From Harmothoe impar (lineage: Eukaryota; Annelida; Polychaeta; Phyllodocida; Polynoidae), in assembly GCA_947462335.1 (NCBI GenBank), contig OX381710.1, positions 34,037,204 through 34,101,203 of the forward strand: DNA of 64,000 bases. Reading direction: 5' to 3'. The notes under the pieces are model-generated. The model saw nothing but the letters and a program-made list of their open reading frames with translations, ran no database searches and was not told where the DNA came from. The first letter of the stretch is position 1; each line of letters starts with the position of its first letter. Positions 43,066-51,732 of the stretch are shown piece by piece. Made by a program: the position numbers and the translations under genes.

Positions 43066-44189
43066 GAGTACTAGTGATACCCACCAGTGTACTAACTGCC
43101 ACCAGTGTGTCCAAAGAAAATGGTATACTCCCCCTTGAATAGGCCACATGCTATTATTTTGGGTAAAAGAAGAACATCTATACACAATGGTACCATTACA
43201 CAGCTATGTGTAGGGATATGGCTGCCAGTGAGAGGTGAGCTACAACAATGAAAGACCGTGGGAGAGGGCAGTTTAACTATCCCACTGGTATTATTCTCCT
43301 ATTCCTTGGTCAGCCTTTTTCCCATGTACAGGCTCTCCTTAGTCAGATATAGTACCCATTGCATTGGTTGACATCAATGACAATTTAGATAATGTCAACA
43401 ATAATAAGTACATAGTGCTGTCCAAAATATTCCAGTGGGCCAGCCAAACTGGCCTTCTCCACCAATATTTCACTTTTGTAGGCTCAACCACCACCAGCAG
43501 CCATATCCCTGAACCTGCTGACAGAAGAAAGTGCTGAGATTCAGTGAAAATGTCTCACTTTAATATGTTTTGGTAAATGTGTAAAAATTAGAAACACTTT
43601 TTTACAGTGTATGTTTGAAGGCTGTCAGCACACTCAAGACTGAGTGCAGTCTACTAAGTGCCCTTTGGTGGCTTGGGGCCTTGTTTACAGACACATCTGA
43701 AAGGTCACTTGGTTATGAACGACATGCTCTACTCTAAGCTGTTGGATCTACGACAGGAGGACGGCCCCTTTAAGATTATTTTAACATCATCTACAGATGA
43801 CTGAGGACATTTAGTATGCATGATTAACATAAGTTGGCGCCACCTTTTTTTTCTCTTTTTTTTCACCCTTAGGCAAGTTAGGGGCCTATTCATTATTTGG
43901 CACTGCCAGCAATGCTGGTAATAATTGTCTTTCTTTCTTTTTCGAAACTGATATCAGACACAAATATGGACAACTATGGATAATACAGGAATGTCACCTG
44001 GTGTTTGGAATCTTCAATTTAAGATTGTCACATTTTAAAGATTGGTCTTTTTTTATTAAGATTGGAAAGATTGTCTTGTCCACGCTCCTCCGGAGGCGTA
44101 CGGTATCCACTTATGAGCAGTTACCGGCATGGTGAGTTCGTTCGCACGTGTGGGAGTCCATGGCTGGGAGTTTGCTAGAAACTTCAAAA
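43066..44189. other. gene-free stretch with a repeat remnant
   Basis: Contains GGATCTACGACAGGAGGACGGCCCC at about 43744, a third trace of the repeat at 42780. Otherwise nothing supported. Confidence 0.4.
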
Positions 44190-45446
44190 TTGTCTTAACA
44201 AATTATCAGACTACTGTTATAAATGGGATCTACATGTAAATACTGGCAAAACCAAAGTAATGGTCATGTCAGCAGGAAGAGCCTCCCAGGTAGAAATTAA
44301 ATTCCAGGAACAGCCACTGGAATGTGTTAATACATACAAATGTCTTGGATTGATAATATCAAGAGATGGTAGTCTAAAACAGATGCAAACCGATAGAATA
44401 TCAAAAGCTAAGCGTGCTTCATTCGCAATTAGACAGGCCCTGAGCACCTCACAAAATGTTTCAGTCAATTTGTTTATGTCCCTCTTTGACAAAGAAGTAG
44501 AGCCTATACTGTTATATGGTTGCCCAGTGTGGGGAATACCTCAGAGCAACTGTACATTAAGGGTTGGGTGTGGCCACACAACATCTAGAGCAGACTGGGA
44601 TCAAATGCTCGAAATCTTAGGTGTGGGTGATGTTAGCACCAAGTCCTATAAATTTTATAGAAACTCAATGGAAGCCCATGTGGTATAAGTTAACATATGC
44701 GATAAAATAAAGGTCATGTCAGCCTATCGAAAAAGACCAGTTCAATTTACAATTGAGGAAATAGAGAGAAAATGTTCTACAAGCGAGGCTTTTTATTCTT
44801 CAACTTGTAAGTTTGCTTTGGGTATATCAAAGTATGCTAGCACAACACTAGCACTGGGTGAAGTAGGGAGATGGAAACTAAAATAATATTACTTAACCTT
44901 TTTTATTGGCTCAGGCTTGAGCATGGGTCTTCAAACCCGTTACTTGACCAAGCATTTCTAACTATCAAAGGGGACAAGCACCCATGGTTAGAAAATATAA
45001 AATATCTTCTGTTTAAAATAGGATGTCTGGGAAAGGCCGGACATCTGGACTAAAGCCAGATTGAAATTTAGAGGCAAAACAATGCTGGAAGACATGCATG
45101 GCCAATACTATAATCAATATGTAGAAGATCATGCCAACCTCGAAAGATGTCAGATAATTAAGAGGTGCCAAAAATTACCATACAGAGTAAAGAATATTTG
45201 AATCGTGTGCGCTCTCCTCATGTACGAAGTATATTTACCAAGCTTAGATTAGCTACAAACTGTACCTTAGACAGCCAAAGTAGAAGTTATAGAGGTAAAG
45301 AACCCATTGATACAGAGTGCAAGATGTGTAAGTCAACGCAAACTGTACAGCATATCCTTTTTGAATGTAAAATGACTGAAATATGTGATATAAGAAATGA
45401 GTTTGAACATAAAATCTGTGGCATCATTAAAGGGGCCGATCTCTGA
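44190..45446 (+). pseudogene. 3' part of a LINE (RT C-terminus)
   Basis: An open piece from about 44196 to 44688 reads as the C-terminal part of a LINE reverse transcriptase: a WDLHVNTGKTKVMVMS motif, a YKCLGLIISRDG motif, then helices and a YGCPVWG motif. A second open piece (45165-45446) has a C-x2-C...TVQHILFECKM block, typical of the end of LINE ORF2. Stops and frame changes lie between. A-rich tracts at 45530-45555 follow. It is a dead 5'-truncated copy; the clade is not assigned. Confidence 0.75.
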
Positions 45447-45629
45447 GATGGAGGAGAGTGGAGAGAGTTTACTGCACCCAGCACAGGGCACTGCATTTGT
45501 TTGATTCCCAAAAAAATTCATCTTTTTACAAAAAAAAAAATGTTAAAAAAAAAAGAAAAATCCGACCTACCGACCCTCTTTTTTTTGGGCCATGTTACCG
45601 GAACACAACTTTTTTTTTTTTAGGCCTAG

Positions 45630-45915
45630 TCTAAATGCTGGTCACACCAGTGCAACTTATGTACAGCAGTGAATTGCTGGAAAGGAACAACCAGCATCCT
45701 ATTTATTGGTTGCCTGAGCCATTATTTTTGGGGTACTTTGCTAGGAATAACGATCCTACAGGGCTAGGACATGCCTGGATCTCAGGGATTGTGTTTTGGC
45801 ATAGAGATATATGCACATCTTTTACATCCTTGGTTTGGGCGTTTCTAAATTTAACTGAGGTGTTATATAAACTCAACGACCCTGGCAGAGGATTTTACGA
45901 TTTGGTTTGAGAAGT
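45630..45915 (+). repeat. dispersed repeat copy, partner of 42780-43065
   Basis: An open frame of 91 codons crosses it, but its similarity to the inverted copy suggests a mobile sequence rather than a gene. The following 45916-46080 can also be read without stops in one frame but is unrecognised. Confidence 0.6.
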
Positions 45916-46093
45916 CTTAGCCTATTACTTGTTTAAGGAATACAACAATATAGAAATGTGCGAGAAATTAAGGCAGATATTGTCAATTGAACCTGACTGT
46001 CAAGTAAAGGTAGGTACTTTGATAAGGCAGGTATGGGCGGGTAGAAAAGCTGTCAGAGGTGTGATAAGGTTTTGGTGAGAAACATGACGGCTC

Positions 46094-46119
46094 CCGATTT
46101 CCGCATCGGCGGAAATCGG
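46094..46119. other. perfect 11-bp hairpin
   Basis: CCGATTTCCGC / GCGGAAATCGG around an ATCG loop. Function unknown. Confidence 0.5.
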
Positions 46120-46430
46120 CGATATCGGGCACTAATAGGCGGTACCTATTATATATTTATGGCTTATCTCAAAGCAATGATGTTAAACTAACCTCTAGTG
46201 AAATCGGTGAGAAGAAATATCCATAATTGACCGAGCTAGACTAAGTTAAAGTCGGAGGTCAATTTAAAAGTTGGATAAAAGTAGTAGACTTAAAGGCACA
46301 TGAAAAATTCCAAGACGCACATACACCTTGCACATTAATGTACACGTGTACCAAATTTCAAGAATGTGTGAGTTGGTGCAGTGCCATTTTGAGGTGGATC
46401 AAAATTTCATACTTTTTTTTTTCAAGGACC

Positions 46431-46513
46431 AGGGTGCGGGGGACGGCCCCTAGATGTCATATGGTGCCTCAGGTGCCGCCATGCAACACCTGGGAGCCGT
46501 TCCCCGGACCCTG
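46431..46513. repeat. imperfect hairpin, paralogue of the next
   Basis: The arms GGGTGCGGGGGACGGCCCC... and ...GGGAGCCGTTCCCCGGACCCT pair imperfectly over about 32 bp. The left arm is about 90% like the left arm of the hairpin at 46534. Confidence 0.6.
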
Positions 46514-46533
46514 GAAGCTCTGATATGGACTAG

Positions 46534-46624
46534 GGTGCGAGGGACGGCCCCTAGGTGTCATATGGGCGGCACCTGAGGCATCAGGTGCCGCCCATATGAC
46601 ACCTAGGGGGCCATCCCTCGCACC
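46534..46624. repeat. near-perfect 43-bp inverted repeat with 4-base loop
   Basis: The left arm (46534-46576) and right arm (46581-46624) differ by one substitution (a G-U pair in RNA) and one extra C. The loop is GGCA. It is too short and too GC-rich for a normal MITE. It could be a small fold-back transposon, a hairpin siRNA source or a pre-miRNA. Confidence 0.75.
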
Positions 46625-46858
46625 TCCATGTGGGCTTAGTATGCTCAATCCACATCACAAAAACTGAAGCACTCTGCTACCATTTCTATAGTGGGAGTAG
46701 GATCATTATTCCTCCCACTTATTACGTTGTATATCATTTTCTAGACTAGGTAGGAACCTAATTCAAAAAGATTTAGAAATGTCTCTGTAAGATTTATCAA
46801 AGGTGATTAAAAAAGTTGCATTACATCTAAAATCTATATTTTATCAAAGTGCCTAGTA

Positions 46859-49513
46859 AGGGAGTGTTCATTTTTTAACAACAGGGGGGGGTTGGTGAGT
46901 TTAGGGGGGGGGGGCGTAAAATAACTTGACCCCTTCCGAGGGGGGGGCGTAAAATTACTTGACCCTCTTGAGGGGGGGGGGGGCGTAAAATAACTTAACA
47001 TCTTTAGAGGGGGCACGATTTGTCGCGACGTGGCGCTGAATACATGTACTCTTAACTTTTTCTGTAGAAATGCCATAAAATCCAGCAAATTACCTCTAAA
47101 ATCATTAAATTTTCTTGCGACACTTTGTGTTGCACCCATTAAATCTAACAAATTTACACTGTGAATTTTCAAAATTTTAATTGGAGGACAGGCAAACTCC
47201 TCAGATTTATTTATCAAATTGGTCATTCTTGTGATTCATCCAGATCAAAATACATCGAATTCCACCATTTGCCTTCTTGATTTTCAAAATTTTCTTGGGG
47301 GGGGGGTGCGACGTATTCCCAAACCCCCCCTAGTACTGCTGTGACATGTGATTGGCAAATGAACACATAACTATATCAGTGATGGTTTAAGATGGGGGGT
47401 AGACATGCCAGATGTGCCAAAATGCATCAGATTGCACCATTTGAAGTCAAGAATTTCAAAATTTTCTAAGACTTTTCCATCTAAAAAGCAAAGTTCTATC
47501 CCCAATTATAAAGGCTGGCTAGTACAGATCTTAGCTTTGATACAATTCTGGCCAAAATGCACCAGAATGCACCATTTCAGGTCTAGATTTTCCAATGTTC
47601 CCAAAAGTTTCCCACTAAAAACAGGGTTCATAATACAGTTGGCCAAAAGGAAACAGAATGCACCATTTCAGGTCTAGATTGTCAAATCTTCCCAAAACCT
47701 TTCCTCAAAAAAGATAAGGCCCCAATCATAGAGGCTGAATAATACAGATCCGAGTTATTTTTTACCAAAATGCAGCAGAATGCACTATTTCAAGTTTAGA
47801 TTTCCAATTTTCCTAAAACCTTTCCTAAAAAATAAACAAGTTTCCAGCCCCAATCATAAATAATTTAGAGCTGAGCCTTAATATATTGTATGCCAAAATG
47901 CATCAGAATGCAGCATTCATAGTCATAGGCTTTCAAATTGGGCTCTGATTTTTTTCCTTTTGCATGTCTAGTGTGCACCGTAGTCCCACATTTGCCAACA
48001 AGATGTGTGTTTTCAACAGGCCAGTCTACAGGTTAATTGTTTTTGCGGGTATAACAGAGCAGACCAGACTGCAAAAAAAGAAATGTTTGTGGAGTTTGAA
48101 CCAAAAACGGACATGGTTGGGCACCCTCCAAATTGATATTCCAAAATTTACAGAATTCCCATCATTGCATCAACAAAATTGTTTTATCAATGCACCCTTT
48201 AAATGGCAGGTAGAGGAACAATTTGCTTATCTAATATTGGAAAAAGTGTAGTAATTCCAACTAAAACCGAACAGATTATTCAGTGTAAAAAAGGAACCGG
48301 TTGTAGGTTATTAAATGTTGGATGAAATGCTAGTGTGGTTCGCATCACACTCCTGTAATTCAGTACATGGACCTATGCATTTGTGCCCAAACGACTACCA
48401 ACTGTTCATCCTTTTACACCCATCTTTACTGGCAGATTTTATCTGCTGCTATATGATTGCAATAAAATGACCAAGTCGAAAAATAATAAGAGACTAAAAT
48501 AGTGATCATCAAATCTACCCAGGATGCTTCATCATTCCAGATAGGCTGTTACCGACTGTTTGTTTCAAACTAGGACTAGACTGCCCTGTTGGTTGACCAG
48601 GCCACCGGCTTGGATCAAGGCCATTCATTTTTAACTTGACATTTAGAGCAATACCTACAAGGAATTATTGAGCTGTAATGTTGATATTTATGGATATGAT
48701 ACTGGACAGTGATAGATAAGATTAGAGTAACATAAAGGTTCTTCAAAATTGTCAACTTGTGGGTATACAATCCATTCAGGATTCCACCAACCCTTCCTAT
48801 AAAGCTTTCAAAGTGCACATGAATACACCATTTGACTTCTAGATTCTGAAATGTTCCAGTTAGGAGACGGATGTATGCCGTTCTGACCCCCTTCTGAAGC
48901 ACTGCACATACTCAAAAATCACACCGTAAATTTTCACATAGGAGCCGGGGCTTGTACGAGTAAGATTAGGGTTAGGCTCATGTTAGATATGTGAGAATTT
49001 TGACTCTTCAAATTGATGGATAAAAGTATTTTTGGAAAAAAAAGTGCTTAAATGCAAATAACTTCTGTTCTAATTGATGGATTTTCAAAATTCAAAAACC
49101 TGTAGATAGCTAAAATGACACCGGCGGGGATTTTGGGGTAAATTGACACCGGCGGCAGTAATAATGACGCCGGCGGCCCGCCGGTGTCATTGCAGTGTGA
49201 GGAGAACCCTGTTAAAGGAGGGGTTTTATGGTACATGCCATGAAGAAACATAGGGATAGGCATGATAAATAAGGCCTATATCCTATATATCAAGTATAGA
49301 TTCATTTCTATGTAGCACTGATGCGACACAGCAATGTAACGCAAATTCATGCAGAAAAATTGAAAGGGGGGGGGGCGTAAAATAACTCAGCTCCTCCCGA
49401 GGGGGGGGGCCAGATTTTTACTTGGCCCTTCCCGAGGGGGGGCGCAAAATAACTTGCGTGTCAAAACAAAAACTCACCAACCCCCCCCTGTTGTTAAAAA
49501 ATGAACACTCCCT
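46859..49513. mobile_element. 2.65-kb G-tract element with long TIRs
   Basis: Left end AGGGAGTGTTCATTTTTTAACAACAGGGGGGGG, then TTGGTGAGTTT; the right end is the exact inverse (CTGTTGTTAAAAAATGAACACTCCCT), giving about 45 bp of TIR. Next to both ends are sub-repeats of GGGGGGGCGTAAAATAACTTGACCC type (three at the left, three at the right, inverted). The interior holds an array of about 125-bp units (47405-47930) and no transposase-like frame. It may be a full non-autonomous element, or two copies with a captured middle. Confidence 0.6.
47405..47930. repeat. tandem array, about 125-bp unit
   Basis: Four to five diverged units, each starting GCCAAAATGCAxCAGAATGCACCATTTCA. Related single units occur near 47250 and 48810 in the same orientation. 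All lie inside the element 46859-49513. Confidence 0.7.
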
Positions 49514-49605
49514 AAAGGAGAGACCAGAGGCTCAAAGATATATATGTACCTTTGTCAAAGGCATTTATGATATTCTGAACAAATTACCAGCAACCCGGCG
49601 CTATA

Positions 49606-49735
49606 CCTCTCATTTGTCAATAAAGCCAATCTTGAATTGAATTGACCTCTCATTTGTCAATAAAGCCAATCTTGAATTGAATTGACCTCTCATTTGTCAA
49701 TAAAGCCAATATTGAATTGAATTGAATTGAAAACT
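49606..49735. repeat. three 40-bp units, LINE-tail-like
   Basis: Three nearly identical copies of CCTCTCATTTGTCAATAAAG followed by CCAATCTTGAATTGAATTGA. The AATAAA and the TTGAATTGA microsatellite resemble a LINE 3' end that has been tandemly amplified. Confidence 0.75.
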
Positions 49736-50205
49736 ATGTTTAAAACACAACAGTTACCCACCCGTGTTTCTTTCCCGCGCAGCTCTCCTACATCATTAAC
49801 AGTCAGAGAAAAAGACGGGTGTTACGGTTTTCTCCTGTGCAACCCGCGTGCAACCCCAAGACATGCTGCAAAGGAAGTTGGGCCAGCGCCATGTTTTCCC
49901 ACGATGCACCCGTGTTGACAAGTGCTGCCACCTTCCTGTAACCGTCGCCGTTGTCGGGTTACAACTTCTGCCATTTTGACCCACAACTTCCGAAAATTGA
50001 AAAGTGGACGGAAGGAGGAACATAACTCTACAAAACAGTTCATCCTTTAAATTTAAAGGTAGGTGACATTGTTTATAAGTAACGGAAGCAACTTAGATCA
50101 TGTTTGGAATGTAAATCTGACATCTGCTAAGGCAGAAGGCCTACTGTGATCAAGTTCCATTGCCAGTACTAACACTAGTAACAGTAGTGTGGCTGCAGGC
50201 TTAGG
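49736..50205. other. gene-free stretch
   Basis: No supported gene. Open frames on both strands here are short and unrelated to known families. Confidence 0.4.
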
Positions 50206-50213
50206 CTGTAGAC

Positions 50214-50650
50214 CCCGGGGGGGGGGGGGGGGGGCGCTTGGTATATATTGTATACACATGTGTGCGGCTGGCAAGGGTACTTTTTCAGCAAAATCTCCCT
50301 AGCAAGGGTCCTGTTTTGAAGGAAAAGTGTCCCTAGCAAGGGTCTACTTTCAACCAAATCGCCCTAGCAAGGGTCACTTTTTCGCAAAAATGACATGTTT
50401 TTCGCCAAAATGTACCACTTTTTCCCACTTTTCCCCAAAATTTCCCGGACATGAGTAAAATTTCTGAGTAAAATGACCCATTATGCATATATTTTGTGTT
50501 TTTTCTCGTCAAAACAAGGATTTTTGGCCCAAAAGTGCCCTAGCAAGGGTACGTTTTAGACACAAAAGCTCCCTAGCAAGGGTAAGGGTTGTCATAGGTC
50601 CAGCCGCACACCTGTATCAGAAAAAATTCAAGTACCCCCCCCCCCCCGGG
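50214..50650. mobile_element. hAT-like MITE with 8-bp TSD
   Basis: A 437-bp element flanked by CTGTAGAC on both sides (50206-50213, 50651-50658). The ends are CCCGGGGGGGG and its inverse, followed inward by inverted ACACATGTGTGCGGCTGG / CCAGCCGCACACCTGT. The interior has about six CCCTAGCAAGGGT words and TTTTTCGCCAAAA words. An 8-bp duplication is the hAT hallmark. No ORF. Confidence 0.8.
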
Positions 50651-51002
50651 CTGTAGACCTCCCTGTGATAAAATATGTGATATGAACGACCATAGAAGTG
50701 GGCTACACCCAGACTCCAGTCAGGTTACTGCAGGGTCAGAGTCAGACTCAATGCAGGTGCAACTGCAAGTACCAAGGCTTGGCAACGGTCCAAGGTGGAT
50801 CAAAAGTCTGAAAAGACAACTTTCGTGGGGCCCTTTATTAAAAGGAGGGAAGGGGAGGGGGGTAAAGGATAGGGACCAACTTGTACCCAGCCTATCAGCT
50901 CTATTATCAGTCCGGCCTAGGCCCTATAAAGCATAATAAGCACCCTGCACCTGATGTTGAGAACTATCATTTATGTTACCCGGTAATCAATACTACAATA
51001 GC

Positions 51003-51124
51003 TTAGGGAGTGATAATTTTTTTAATAACGGGGGGAGGGGGTAGGTTTTCGCGCGGAGGGGGCAAATTTCTTTACACCCGCCCCCCCCCCTCCGCCTGTT
51101 GTTAAAAAATGATCAATCCCTTAA
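51003..51124. mobile_element. short AGGGAGTG MITE copy
   Basis: Left CTTAGGGAGTGATAATTTTTTTAATAAC, right CTGTTGTTAAAAAATGATCAATCCCTTAA. The middle is a G-tract, TTCGCGCGGAGGGGG and a C-tract. 122 bp in total. Confidence 0.7.
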
Positions 51125-51231
51125 AAATATTATTATTTTGTTGTTTCCAGGAGAGGGAGTGGGACTACCTATACACGGAATCACACCACTATCGAAAGAG
51201 CCATCGTTTTAGCGACAACGCAACCAAAAAA

Positions 51232-51652
51232 CAGCAGGTCTACACCCAGCCACAGAACAGTCGGTCTACACCCAGACACAGAACAGCAGGTCTACACCCA
51301 GCCACAGAACAGCCGGTCTACACCCAGACACAGAACAGCAGGTCTACACCCAGATACAGAACAGTCGGTCTACACCCAGACACAGAACAGTCGGTCTACA
51401 TCCAGACACAGAACAGCCAGTCTACACCCAGATACAGAACAGTCGGTCTACACCCAGACACAGAACAGTCGGTCTACACCCAGACACAGAACAGCCAGTC
51501 TACACCCAGACACAGAACAGTCAGTCTACACCCGGACACAGAACAGCAGGTCTACACCCAGACACAGAACAGTCGATCTACACCCAGACACAGAACAGCC
51601 AGTCTACACCAAGACACAGAACAGCCGGTCTACACCTAGATACAGAACCAGG
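51232..51652. repeat. 26-bp minisatellite (GGTCTACACCCAGACACAGAACAGTC)n
   Basis: About sixteen units differing at a few sites (CAGT/CAGC/CAGCAG, GACACAG/GATACAG/CCACAG). The unit is not a multiple of three, so every frame cycles through the same peptide every 78 bases. An ORF of 176 codons runs through it. It lies just before the zinc-finger gene and could be 5' UTR or intron. Confidence 0.9.
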
Positions 51653-51732
51653 ACATACCGATTCATGTGTATACCACTTGTTCTGAATGTATTCGATATT
51701 ATAGCTAGCTAGGCGGGTTGAAAAACCACAGG

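Noticed and set aside
45635..45910. 91-codon frame as a gene
   Set aside because: The DNA is shared with the inverted copy at 42780-43065, so a mobile repeat is the simpler reading; a LINE-derived frame cannot be excluded.
50682..50936. Possible first exon of the 51733 zinc-finger gene
   Set aside because: It has an ATG and a reasonable composition, but no donor with matching phase could be paired convincingly with the zinc-finger frame.
51232..51652. Evenly spaced repeats resembling a CRISPR array
   Set aside because: The units are contiguous with no unique spacers, in an animal-type genome; it is a minisatellite.
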